Shown here one piece after another: positions 23,611-34,474 of a DNA stretch of 64,000 bases; the stretch's first letter is position 1, and each line of letters starts with the position of its first letter. The translations under genes and the position numbers were made by a program. The stretch comes from Edaphochlamys debaryana (taxonomy: Eukaryota; Chlorophyta; Chlorophyceae; Chlamydomonadales). The notes beneath the pieces were generated by a model. That model made no database searches, was not told the origin of the DNA, and was given only the letters and a program-made list of their open reading frames with translations. The stretch lies in NCBI GenBank assembly GCA_016858145.1, contig JAEHOE010000044.1, forward strand, positions 684,501 through 748,500, written 5' to 3'.

Positions 23611-25589
23611 GCGTGGGTCGCGCAGGCGGTGCTCTGCCGTGCGGACGTTGGAGACACAGCGCGGCGGCCGTCCGAGGAGCTCCTTGGGAAGAGGAGTGGA
23701 GGCATGGCATGCTGACGGGCGGAAGGCCAAGCGTGGGAGGGATGCTTGGAGGGAAGGGAATGCCTGGGAGTCGGTCGACAGGGGCTTGTGCAGCGGTGGT
23801 CTGGCCGCTGCATGGGAGCAGGCGGCCATTGGTGGTCGAAGTAGGATTGGGTTGGGTTGAGTTGATGTTGGTCCATCTCTTGTGGGGTGGGGTGCTTTGC
23901 TAAGGGGAGGAGGAGCCTTGGTGAAGGACTGACGGGGGGGTTGGTATCAGCAGCTGTGGCTCGGAAGGCACGGCTTCCGTTCCCAAGAATCACGGCTGCT
24001 ATTCGCAAGGGAGAGAGCGATGAAGGAGGAATGGAGAGTGCAAAGGCGATGCCAGTCGATGTCGAATTACAGGTGATCGCATGTTTCGGATGGGGTGGAT
24101 GATGTGTGGACGGGGTGAATGAGGCGAAGGAGGTGTCTTGTCGGGCCATGTACGGCCACCAAGTGTCGTACCACGTATAACAGGAAACGATGGAGTACAA
24201 TAAAGGGCGGGGATGTTGGCGGGCCCTCCTCAGATTTGCTCTTACTGTCGAGCGAGGGGCCCGCATCCAAAGGGGCAGGGCTTCATTCATTGTTTGGAGT
24301 ATCAACCGAAGCACGTAGCCTTGTCGGCTGTTCGCCGAGAGGTTTCAGGGCGGCATTCACCATCAATAAAGCGAACACACTTTCCCGGCCCTCTTACCAC
24401 TGCCAGTCTGCAGAGGTGAGGGCTCGTGAGGCTGTGTGTCTTTGGTTTGGGAGATCCCCGAACCGCTGATCTTGGACCCTTGACCATGTAGGTAACGCAT
24501 GCGGGCACGAGGCCTCCACGTGCTTTCGGCACGAGGCCTCCCACATGCATGCGCCCTGCTGCGCTCTTTGCTGCGCACCTAGCGCCTCGGGAGGTCCTCG
24601 GCTTGCTCCTGGGCCCCGAGGCTCCTCTTCGCTTCTTCTCTTTCGTCCTTATCTTTGCTGTGCCATGCACCATATGGGGTTGCGGCGCTCTCGGGCTTCT
24701 GGAATGTGAAACCCCGCGGGTCCTTTTGCTGCTACCGTCGTGGTGCTTGCGGGGACATGAGCGGGGCTTCTCCGCAAGCTCCCGATCCCCGCCTCTGAGA
24801 TACGACCTGATACGAAGTGTGCGGGTTTTTATGTGGCCCGGCCATGTCTTAAGGCCTGGCTGGCAAGCTGTATGCCCCCCCCAGCAGTGCAGTCTGCCCA
24901 GGGGACGAGCCATGTGTCGTATGCACGAAGCTGGATCTAATTTTAAATTGCCCGGTCGACGGCCAAACCCATCCCGTTTCGCTGGGTGAAGTTATGGGCG
25001 GTCTCCTGGTCAGCCTCCGAAGCTAGGAGTATTGCAGGAGTATACTCAGGCGCTTTGGCCTTTGCTGCCGGCTTTCATTGTTCGGGCCTGGGTGCCGTTG
25101 TGAGGCTCCAGGTGGCGGGGTTCAGGAAGTGCTTGCCATGCCGCATGCGCCGTTGGGGTTGCAGCTTGCGGGGCAGGGCGCTGCAATAACGCGCCCGTCT
25201 CTGCGGGTGAACGGTCAGGAGGCCCGCGCGCACTCCCGTGCGCTGTTGCAACCTGTTGTAAATGCGTGTGGTGTCCGCTGCGGCGCCGGTGCAAGCTACT
25301 GCCATCCAGCTGGTGCCGCTCAAGTGACCTGGTTGTGCAGCCAGCAGATGTGGTGAGCTGAGCTGGCATAGGGCCGCGCTCGGGTGTCGAGGGTCTCAGG
25401 TGAGCGGGGAAGGGCCGGGAACGAAGAGGGTGACTCTGGGGTCAGGGTGAGGGGTGACTCTGGTTAGAAAGGTTCAGCAGGCCAGGGGCATGAGGCAGGG
25501 CGCTTTCCGACCTCGAGGGGGATGCGGGAGCCCAGGACAACAGGGTGTGGTGAAGCGGGGTGAAGCGGGGGTGTTTGTTGCTGAGCGGG
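23611..25589. other. Region downstream of the CDPK gene
   Basis: Nothing coding is supported. It should contain the CDPK 3' UTR and the promoter of the F-box-like gene. A TGTAA occurs at 25257-25261 but is too far from the stop to assign. A 14-nt direct repeat (GGCACGAGGCCTCC) occurs twice near 24504 and 24529. Confidence 0.35.
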
Positions 25590-26325
25590 AGGTTCAGCGT
25601 GGAGGGATATCCTGAGCTTGTGGGCGAGGTGGGGCTGCGTACTAGGGGTAGGAGAAGCCGGGGGCGCCTGTGGCAGGGGCGCAGCAACCGGCGGTGGTGC
25701 TGAGCCGTCAACAGCCGCCGCCACCGCCGCCGCCTTCCTTCCCCTTCCGCGACCCACATCGTCCTTCCATCCCTCCTCCCCCGACCCAGATCATGCAGCG
25801 TCTCGACCCCCCCGACATGGTGGCCGCTGCCGGGTCCTGCCGCGGCTGGGGGCGGGCGGCCGCGAAGTCGGGGGCGCTGCAGCGCAAGCGCTTGACGGTG
25901 GCAGAGGTGGGCAGAGGCAGGTCGCGCCCTGTGAGGTCCTGGGAAGGCAGGCCTCCGTACATTCCATAACGTGCCGCCTTTCACCCGAGCTGCCCTGCCC
26001 TCCCATACCCTGTTTGCCAGCACGCCTGGTGGGCGGCTCTGGATGAGCTGCCCTGGCTGGCCAAGGCCCTGGTGGGGCCGACGCCCTTAGGGTGGGATTG
26101 GCATTCCATCTTCGACGAGTACCGCGAGCGGAGGTGCGTGGCTGAAGGGATGCACGCCTAGACCCTCTCGGTCATGCATCAAGTGCCCCCTTCGCCCGTC
26201 TGCCTGGAACCTCATGGCCCCCACCTTGATCCCCGCTGGCCCCCGCGCCCCCGCCCCCACAGCATGCCTGGCTGCAGGCTGCAGCTCGTCTACGCCCTCG
26301 AGGCGCTCGAGCCCTTCAGTGAAAG

Positions 26326-26877
26326 GATGCGATGTTACAATAGGAACCAGCTCCGAGCCGAGGCTGAGAGAGGTTAAGCGTGTAGCGCCACCTACCGGGT
26401 ATGGCCCTCCCATACCAGCACCACCCTAGCAACAGCCAACTGTAGGTCGTTGAACCACTGCTAGGGGGTCGCCACCCTGGGGCTTGTCCCCGCCTGGCTA
26501 TCCAGGCCATAGACCGCAGTTGGCCCTGTTACACGGACACCCTACCGCACCCCCGTCAGAACCCGTACTTCATCCAGCCCTCACCCTCAAAGAACCTTAT
26601 GTCCGCCCCCTTGCACCACTGGGGCTGCAGCCGCTTGGCACGCAGGACTTCGAAGATACCCTGCCGCTCCTTCCGCATTGCCCGTCCGAGGGCGGTGAGG
26701 TAGGGCGCAACTATCACCCCCGTCGCCGCGCGCACCTCCTTAGCCACCCTCAGCACCGAAGCCCGCTGGCGGGGCGTCACCCCCAGCACGACATTCCAGC
26801 CCCCCTCCCCCTTCCAGCTCCGCTGCACCGACGCACTTAGTGCTGCCCCGTCCGAAGGCCCTAGTCCAGACAGGTCC
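26326..26877 (-). mobile_element. Retroelement-like insert with 9-bp target duplication and an ORF1-like C terminus
   Basis: The insert is flanked by CAGTGAAAG at 26317-26325 and 26878-26886. On the minus strand it holds the end of an ORF stopping at 26556. Its C terminus contains LTALGRAMRKERQGIFEVLR and WCKGADIRFFEG, which resembles the C-terminal domain of LINE/L1-type ORF1 proteins (family call by eye, moderate). The ORF has no start inside the insert, as expected of 5' truncation. At the minus-strand 3' end TGTAA (complement of 26335-26339) lies 9 nt before the element boundary, the position of a poly(A) signal in volvocine mRNAs, but no A-tract follows. It lies antisense in exon 4 of the F-box-like pseudogene. 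Confidence 0.7.
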
Positions 26878-27366
26878 CAGTGAAAGCACCGCGGAGCGCA
26901 AGGATATGGATGAGCATCCGGATCTGGACGACCACGGGCTCTGGATTCCGGCCTTCGAGATATGGGAGCAGCGGCGTGTTGAGGCCGCACGGACGGGCAC
27001 TATCGGCGCGGAGGCGGCGGCGGACGTATGGGAGAGGTCTCACATGGAGAGGCCGGATATTTGCCCCCTGGACGACCCCTCCTGGAGGTGCCAACGACAG
27101 AAGGCGGCCCTGAGGATGATCGCGGTAGGTGGTTGGGGTGTGGCAGACTTGGAGTGGGCCAGGTCTTTTGCAGCAGCGTATGTACGTAATCAGCCATGGG
27201 GTCTGGGGTCTGACACCTGACCGACAGCCCTGAGTTGATTCCATGCCTTTATGTGCGGTGCAGAGCATGTACTTTCCGGTTTACTGTCTTCAAGCGGCGC
27301 TGCCCCTGCGCCCCGAGGCCCTGGAGCACCTCCGCTACCGCCTGGGCCTGGCGCCGGCGGGCGGTA

Positions 27367-27798
27367 CCGTAGTGCCACGCTGGATTCGTGATACGTGGCT
27401 TCGTGACTCAGATAAAACGCCCTGAGATTTGACTTGATAGCACAGCGTTTCGTGAATACCCTTGCCAAAGGCCAGCCCACATTGTTGTCCCTGACGCCGG
27501 TTTCGTGAAACGGTCCCCAGATCCCTCCCGAGCGCGCTCAGCTGCAGCCCCCCACTGGCACCGTTAGTGCAACCGCACCCGCTAACGTCTATCGCAAGCT
27601 TTAGACATGCTTAATCCACTCAAACCCCTGTGAGCAGTGAGCGTGCATGGCCTGTCTACCGGTAATCCCTGCGTGCTTGGGTCCAATTTGCATGGGGTTT
27701 CGTGACAGCCACGCTCAGCCCCCAGTGCCCATTCAGCCCCGCCACCGGATTCGTGATTTTCACGAACCCGGTGTCACGAATCCAGCGTGGCACTACGG
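27367..27798. mobile_element. 432-bp MITE with 25-bp perfect terminal inverted repeats and TA target duplication
   Basis: Terminal inverted repeats at 27367-27391 and 27774-27798 are perfect (begin CCGTAGTGCCACGC). TA flanks both sides (27365-27366 and 27799-27800), while the paralogous site near 38032 has a single TA, so the empty site is known. No transposase is coded. The heptamer TTCGTGA occurs eight times, six in forward and two in reverse orientation (27385, 27400, 27449, 27502, 27699, 27750; reverse at 27760 and 27774), including a tight palindrome at 27750-27766. TA duplication suggests a Tc1/mariner-like mobiliser, but the repeated subterminal heptamers are also seen in other DNA transposon groups. 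Confidence 0.9.
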
Positions 27799-28518
27799 TA
27801 ACTGGGGCCCGGGGCCCCGCCTGCCCTACCTGGACCCCGCGGAGGTGGCCGAGCACAGCCCCGTGGAGGGCAGGTGGGACCTAGGACGGCAACCATGGGG
27901 TGTGCGCGTGTGCCCTATTGCTTTCTTGTCGTCGCTCGTCCAACCTCGGCCTGCTTCCCCCCTCCCCCCTCCCCGCTCAGGCTGGCCATGTGGCTCCTGG
28001 GCATGGAGGGGCTCATGCGGACGGGCTACGAGCTGGAAGCCGCACGGGCCTGGGCCTGGGCAGGGCCCTTGCCGCCTACCAGGTCCCAGGCGACGACTGC
28101 CCCCGGCGGCGGTGGCGGCAGCGGGGGTGGCGGCGGCGGCCAGCCGCTCATGTGCCCGCATCTCGAGGACGCTGTGAAGGCGGCGGGGGCCCTGATCAAG
28201 TTCGAGACAGTGGGGTACCTCGTGCAGGACTTCACGGTCCAGCGCTGGAGGGCAGACGGGCCCGGCTCGCGGCTAGCTGAACAATTGCGGAAGAATGGCA
28301 TGCCGCTGCCGACGCCCATGCCGGCGCTACCCACCATCTACGATCTGATGACGGCGCTGGCGGACTGGCGTTGGGAGCTCGAGGCGGGGGGTTCGACGCA
28401 GGAGTTTCTAGGCATCGTCGACCTTAAGAGGCGGAAGGCGGAGTACTTGGCGCGGGCGTGGCTGTCCGTGGTGGAGGAGCACGAGGCCGCCCTCCTGGTG
28501 CTGAAGGGGTGCCGCTGA

Positions 28519-30559
28519 GCGGGGGCGGGGCGTCACCGGTGTGCCGGACTGGCGGCTAGGGGAGGATGCAACCGCACGGCTTTACTTGACGCCAATGATA
28601 ACGTGACCCACTGGATGGTGTGACCTACGGTATGGTGCTATGCGGAGGCCGTGCAATTGTCGTGTTTGAAGGGTGGCGGCGTGGTCAAGGGCTTTGGAAT
28701 GCGATGACAGGACCTCAAGTCAAGCGGGTGGCTATGTATGCGATGGGATGCTTGGCGCGGGGTGAGGAGACAGACTCATGCATAGCCGTGCAGATGGCGT
28801 CATGACAGACTCATGCATAGCCGTGCGTCTGAGTGGACTTCATATGCATGGCTGATCGGACTTGATGGCACAGCCTGGGCATCGTAAGCATAGAGCCTGG
28901 GGCCACGTGCTTTGGAGGTGACTCAATCGGGCGGAGGCTGCGGGCTTCGGGGCTGGGGGCGGTGTGGACCCGGCACTGCAGCTCCAGCTGAGCGTTCTGC
29001 GGCGGCCGATTGGCGGCATCAGGACGACAGGGCACGTGGGCGCCTAGGACCGGTGCCGCTGCTGGTGGGCACCCGAGCCCGCTGCAGGGCCAGAGCAGGG
29101 GTCTGGAGCGGAAGCCGTGCAAGGGGGCGGCTGGGGAAGGGGAAGCCGAGTGGGGCTGATGCGCAGGAGGATGCAACGGCGGGTGGTGGGGCGTGGGGGC
29201 GGCAGTGGGAGTGCAAGCGGCAGAGACGGGGGGCTAACACTGCCGCACTTTGGGGTCAGGTGCATGCCGACTTGTTGATACCGTTACATGCTTCGAGGCC
29301 CGCGTCACGAGGCCTGTCCTCAGGCCATCTCTGTACCACGGGGCTTTACAGCCGATCCGCTGGCAGGTACTGGGGTTCACTACCAGAGTAGGCATGGAGA
29401 CTGGGTTCAATTGGGTCTAATCTCGACCACAGCCCTAAGCAAACGGTCTTACCGTTCCAGCATTCAGAGACACGCAACACGCACCCGTGCACCGCCTGGC
29501 GGGTTGGCTGCATCCAGTGAAAGCCCGGCCCACAACTAACGATTGTTAGCAGGACGACTACGCACCACGTGATACCATCCCGGACGCGACCCATACACCG
29601 AGCCGACTAACCCCCTTATGCACGGCTCCCCATCTCTCTGCCCCGCCACCCACATGCTTCCCGCCTCGACACAAGCGCCACCGAAACCTGACCATTCCCT
29701 TGCTCTCCACCTCTGACCAGACGCCGCGCTTGTGGATGATAGGGCGCGATAAACGCGTTGTAAATCCTCCTGTGCCTGTGCTCTCCAATGCCTGATCCTA
29801 TCTCGCGCGCCGAGGATGCCTCGCCCCTCCATCCTCGCCCACAGGAGCTGCCTTGTGCCCGCTGTCTCGCGCATTGCCCTGCCGTCATTATGTACATTGC
29901 GCTCGTGGCCGTTAGACCGCTGCACGCCCCTGCACGCCCCTGCATGTAGCACGCGCCTCACACCAGAGACCCTACATCTGTGCTGAGCCCTGTTCGCCGC
30001 GCAGGGTCTTTACGAATTCAAACCCGAGCACGCACGCCTAACCCAACAAACATCACGCGGAGAAGGCCCCAGCCAACCACGAATGGGTCCTGCCCGTGGG
30101 ACATGGCCCGTTTACCGAGGCCCGTGCCTCGAGCCCTTGCTGTCCACCAAGCTCGCCGGCGACAACCCCCACGCCTCCCGCCGGGCGGCGACTAGGGCCG
30201 CGGCGGAGGCGGGCATGTAAGGCGAGGGCGGAGTCGGGCGCAGCGGCGAGGGCAGAAGCGGGGGAGGCGGCGGCGGTGATGCCAGGACCGTCCGCAGGAA
30301 GCGCACCGGCGGCCGCCGCGCGGCGGGTGCAGAGGTGGCGGCACCGCTGCCCGCGGCGGCGGTGGTGGGCTGGGGTAAGAAATAGACGGCCGCAGCAAGC
30401 CCCAAACCAGCCGCCGGCGCTGCCTCGTCCTGATACGTACGATTGGATGGACCGGCCTGCCCAGCGGCTGCCGTTGAAAAGTCCAGCCCACCAGTAGCGG
30501 CGCTGCCCCAGCCTCCCGCCGGGGCCTCGTTGGCCGCAGCTGTGCCTCCGACCCAAGGA
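28519..30559. other. Region between the F-box pseudogene and the minus-strand MYND-family gene
   Basis: No gene is firmly supported. A 23-nt direct repeat occurs at 28769-28826. The stretch 29250-30000 is less GC-rich and featureless to me. On the minus strand a frame open from about 30588 down to 30112 (beginning MASEMPRAPFDPWVGG) sits immediately after the modelled stop of the neighbouring gene and could be an alternative 3' exon of it; I could not find splice sites that decide this. Confidence 0.3.
28769..28826. repeat. 23-nt direct repeat, two copies
   Basis: The same 23 nt (starting GACAGACTCATGCATAGCCG) occur at 28769-28791 and 28804-28826, separated by 12 nt. Each contains the palindrome ATGCAT. 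Confidence 0.85.
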
Positions 30560-33500
30560 TCAAAGGGTGCGCGGGGCATCTCCGAGGCCATCAGGCCTGG
30601 GCTTCGCGGACCACCTCTGTGACCAGGCGAACGAGCTTGACAGCCAGCTCGGCAAAGGCGGCGGCGGAGGCACGGGAAGCGGCCGAGGAGGCGGCGGCGG
30701 AGGCGGAGGCGCCGGAAGTGGAGGCGGATGCGGCGGCGGAGGCTCCACTGGTAGTGGCGGAGGGGCTGCCAGCGCGTGCCGCTGTGGCCTCCGCGGCTGA
30801 CGGGGCGACGACGCCAGCGCAGACACCCCATGACCCCGGGCGAGCGCATACATCCTCGTGAATTGCGCCAGGTGCGGTGGCGGCGCCGCCGTGGTGCTGG
30901 AGCCGGCGGCGCCGCGCCCAGCAGAGCCGGACCGGTGTGCGGCGGCCGCAGAGCCCAGGCCGGCGGCAGCAGCGCTGCCCGAGCCGCCCGCCGGCGCCTC
31001 ATCAGCCCCGGCGAGGATCTTGCTCCGCCGGATCGCCGCCGCGGCCTCACGGAAGAAGGCCTCGGACGCCCGCTGGTAGGGCCCCGTGTCGGTGCTGGGG
31101 CCGCGCACCGTAGCCGAGCCTGCGGCCCCCGAGCGCCCCTGCGCTCCCGGCGCGCCCAGCCCTCCCGGCAGCGGTTGCAGGAGGGATCCTGCCGTTGTGG
31201 ACAGCGCTGTCAGCACCTTCTGGCATTGGCCAGGGTCGCCGTAGGCCAGCAGGGGTGTGAGGAAGAGCGCGAAACCGGGACCCTCCGGGCGGCCGCCCTC
31301 GCAGGTGGTGAAGAGCACCGGTGCCACGGGGTTCGACTCGTCGTAGAAATGGAAAGCCAGCATCTCCAGCAGCTTGCCTCCAAGCGCCGCGGCCACTTCG
31401 GGAGGGGCCGCGAGCGGCAGAGCGTCTAGGTCTGAGGGATTGTGGAAAGGCATGGCAGGAACTGCAGTGAGTGGCTTGAGCAAAGTAGCACAGTACAGGC
31501 TGCGGCGGGCTTGGCAAGGAAGCCCCAAGGCTGCTTGAGGAAACAGGGGTACCCCTTGCGCCGTGAAAGCCGCAACCTAACCGTGTGCCTCTGCACAGAA
31601 AGCCCCGCGACTGCTGACGGGACAGGGGCTACATGAGGTACGGTATCCCTCGCCCCGAGTCTGCATTGCATCCCTCGGTCGCGTGGCTTCAGCAGCAGCA
31701 ACCCACAACCAGCGTTCTATGCTTGGCCCAGAGCACGCTTGCGTCGCAACTCACCTAGGCGGCCGTCCGGCCACATGGCCAGCAGGGGCTCCGTCACCAT
31801 CCCCCACAGGTGCCGCAGGAAGGCCTCCGGCTGGTTCCCGCTGAAGATTGCCGGCCGCACCGCCAGCTGCCACCACCCCGCCAGCTGAGCCTCCAGCCGC
31901 GGCGATGGACGTTGCCGCGGTAGCAGCAGGCGGCCGCACGCCAGCGCCCCCACCGCCAGCCGCACCGCCGGGACGCTTGCCTTCAGCAGCGTCGCGAGCG
32001 GAGGCGAACGCACAAGGTCGTGGTCACGGAACTGTGGAGGCAGGCTCGCGGCCATGGTCCCCAGCGCTGCCCGGCCCACGCGCAGGGCCAGCTCCAGGGA
32101 GGCGCCGGGCCCCGGCGGCAGCAGGGCGCCGCCGGAGGCCAGCTGACGGAGCAGCAGCTCGAGGGCGATGGGGTCGAGGCGGCGCACACCGTCCTCAGCC
32201 TCCGTCAGCGTGAGGCCCGCCGTCTGCAGCTCCGTCGGCAGACTGTACGACGGCCCCCGGTCGGCCACCCGCAGCGTCCCCACGCCGTACACCAGCACCG
32301 CCGTCTGCACGCACCGGCCGCTGAGCGCCGAGCGCAGCAGGGCGGCGGTTGCGGGGCTGATGCGGCCAAAGGAGCTTGCATCAGCGGGTATTGGTGGCGC
32401 CCAGATGAGGCGGGCGGGGCCGCTCGCACGCTCAAGGGCTTGCTGAAGCTCTTGCATGCAAATAAGCGTGCTCTCCTTCCCCTTCAGTTCTTGAGGGTGC
32501 CTCGCCTGCAGGATCAGCGTCAAGCGCGTCGCGTGCTCGAGGATGCCGCTCTCCGCCAGGCCCCGCACGAAGTGGTCCACGCATGCCGAGTGCTCCGCTG
32601 CGGCCTCCGTGGGCAGCGCCGCCATAGCCTCGACCACCACCGCTCGCTCGCTGCCTGCAAGACCCAGCACAAACGCTAGCGCCGTAACGATGGCGATGCA
32701 CGCAGCGAGGATTGAGGTGGCCAGGCGCGCCTCGCTGGGGCCAGCCCCGCCGCCGCTGCTGCTGGAGCCAGCCACGCCGCCGCCATTACAGCCAGCGCCG
32801 CCGCCGCTGCCGCTGAAGCCATCCCCGCTGCCGCCGCCGCCGCTGGAGCCAGTGCCGCCGCCGCCGCTGATGGCGCCCCCACGCCCGCCGCCGCGGCTGG
32901 AGCCAGCCCCGCCGCCGCTGCTGGAGCCAGCCCCGCCGCCGCTGCTGGAGCCAGACCGCCTGCTGCCGCTTGGGGAAGCCCCGCCGCCGCCGCTGCGGGA
33001 GCCAGCCACGCCGCCGCCGCTGCCAGGGCGCGCCCCCCCGCCGCTGGCCCCGCCGCCGCCACCGCCGCCGCTACCCCCACCCGCCTCAAGGCCGGTCGCC
33101 ACCGCCACCAGCAGGCGGCTGGTGGCGTGGAAGGGCTGGGAGCGCAGCAGGGCCCGCACGAAGCACAGCATGAACAGCGCGTGGCGGGAGGGCGGCAGTG
33201 GCGTGGCTTTGCATAGGGTCGTGGCGACCACCCCTAGGATAACACTACGCCACTCCTCCGACCACAGGGTCCAAGCGACGTCGATGACGGTCGATGCATA
33301 AATGCCGGAGGTCGGTCGCAGCGCCGCGGCCTGCAGCCGAAGGAGCGCCGAAGAGACCGCGGGCTCGCCGGAGAGCAGCTCGGCCACCGCCGCCGCGTGT
33401 GGAGCGCTCATGAGGGGTAGTTCCTCGAGCAAACCATGTGCCTCCCGTAGGGAAGCGCAAAGCTCGCGCCGCTGGCTGGGGCTCAAACCGCCGAGGCGGC

Positions 33501-33836
33501 GCGGCGCGCCTTTCGCGGCGGGCGCCGGCAGCAGCACGTCCGCAAAGCGCGGCAGCTCCCGGAAAGCAGTCAGCAGCGAAGCGGGTAATATAGAAGCAGC
33601 GGCAGCCTCAGAGGGCGCAGCAGCCGCGGCGCCCGATCGAGCTCCCCCAGCCTCCGCTCGCGCGGCGCTCGCGGCCGCTCTTGGGCGGCATTGCCCTCCC
33701 GAGGCTGCAGAGCTCCTGGCTTTCAGCTGCTCCTGCGAGACAGGCGGGGGGTTGTGACCGGGGGAGCGGCAAACGCTGCAAGTGGCCCAGCTTCAGCGCC
33801 CTCAGCGCACCTTGGTGCTTCCATACGATGTTGCAT
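30560..33836 (-). CDS. Large protein of the algal MYND-associated family, finger not found
   Basis: The model has three exons on the minus strand: 33811-33836 (short start exon, weak), 31755-33775 and 30560-31461, with consistent phases, giving 982 residues. The protein is a paralogue of the gene at 39730-42957: ALLRSQPFHATSRLLVAVAT aligns with GLLRTQALQATARQLAAFAD, SGILEHATRL with ASIMEHAGRL, and LTPLLAYGDPGQ with LHLLAYGEPLQ. A Gly/Ser linker (32740-33090) interrupts the middle. The modelled C terminus is Pro-rich and contains no MYND cysteines. A second frame in the same stretch (30590-30800) reads as a natural Ala/Ser-rich segment ending AELAVKLVRLVTEVVREAQA, so the last exon boundary is uncertain. 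Function unknown; helical-repeat scaffold is my guess. Confidence 0.6.
32740..33090 (-). repeat. Coding minisatellite for a Gly/Ser linker
   Basis: Imperfect units of about 21-30 bp built on GCCGCCGCTGCTGGAGCCAG-like sequence (plus strand) encode repeats such as GSSSGGGAGSS within the MYND-family protein. The reading frame stays open across the array. Confidence 0.7.
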
Positions 33837-34474
33837 CCGTGGCGCCAGCGCTGGCTGCAGCGCTGCGGCGGCGCACGAAGCGTGGCGCAGCTGCCGCGCC
33901 CGGTTTGAACGCCGCAACAGCGTTGACGCGCGACTGGCTTGGCGGTGATAGGTTCAGGCTAAGTTCTATGCCAGCGTGAGCGTGATATCGCAGGATATCG
34001 CAGGAAGAGAACAATGGCCTGGCAATGGCCGCGCATGACCCGGCGCAATCCCGCCCGTCCCGCAGCACCGGCTACGCTTCACGGCCCCTGCGAGTACAGT
34101 GCACCCCAAGCAACGACCTACCCGTAACATGAGAGGAGCGGTGGCAGAGGGGACAGCATCCGTGCAGCCTCCGATGAGGGGGAAGTCCAGGGGAAGGGCG
34201 GAGAGGGAGGCAGAGGAGGAAGGGAAGCTTGGAGGACAAGAAGTAAGGGCCAGCCAGGGGAAGGCGTGGCCAGCATGCATACGACGCCCTCTACAGTCCC
34301 CTGCTTCAGCCTGGCCACTTTGGCCAGCGCGACCACCCGGGCTGAGCCTCACACCTCTTGCCCCCTGCCGCAGCCATTCCGTGCCGTTCCTCCCAAACCT
34401 TGACCAGGACTGCGGCTTCGTTACATGATGCCAGGCAGCCTCCCATCCAGGCCCGCATAGCAATGTCTCGCCTC
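33837..34474. other. Spacer between the MYND-family gene and the inverted alpha-like fragment
   Basis: It should hold the promoter of the minus-strand gene starting at 33836 and the 3' flank of the alpha-like fragment, including a minus-strand TGTAA at 34421-34425. No coding feature is supported. Confidence 0.35.
34421..34425 (-). terminator. Minus-strand TGTAA after the alpha-like fragment
   Basis: TTACA on the plus strand, downstream of the stop codon of the inverted alpha-like fragment. Its position allows the fragment to be transcribed and polyadenylated. Confidence 0.3.

Larger units (their letters stand above)
25590..28518 (+). pseudogene. F-box-type gene disrupted by two insertions (paralogue of 36822-39053)
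   Basis: Exons align with the intact paralogue at 36822-39053: remnant of exon 1 ending at 25628 (PELVGE against SELVGK), 25790-25906 (second half of the F-box), 26021-26133, 26263 onward, then the 3' exons to TGA 28516-28518. No ATG is in frame with the exon-1 remnant. Exon 4 is split by a 552-bp insert (26326-26877) and exon 5 by a 432-bp MITE (27367-27798); reading into the MITE meets a stop at about 27423. Taking out each insert plus one copy of its target duplication restores the reading frame, so the coding body was open when the elements arrived. The 3' part, including an intron, is almost identical to the paralogue. It may still be transcribed; a full product is unlikely unless both inserts are spliced out. 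Confidence 0.75.

Noticed and set aside
26317..26905. AAGGAT as target duplication of the retro-insert
   Set aside because: Using AAGGAT leaves a frameshift in the host exon; CAGTGAAAG at 26317-26325 and 26878-26886 is longer and restores the frame.
32543..33301. Plus-strand Pro-rich frame (PPPLLEPAPPP-like)
   Set aside because: Antisense of the Gly/Ser minisatellite in the minus-strand gene.
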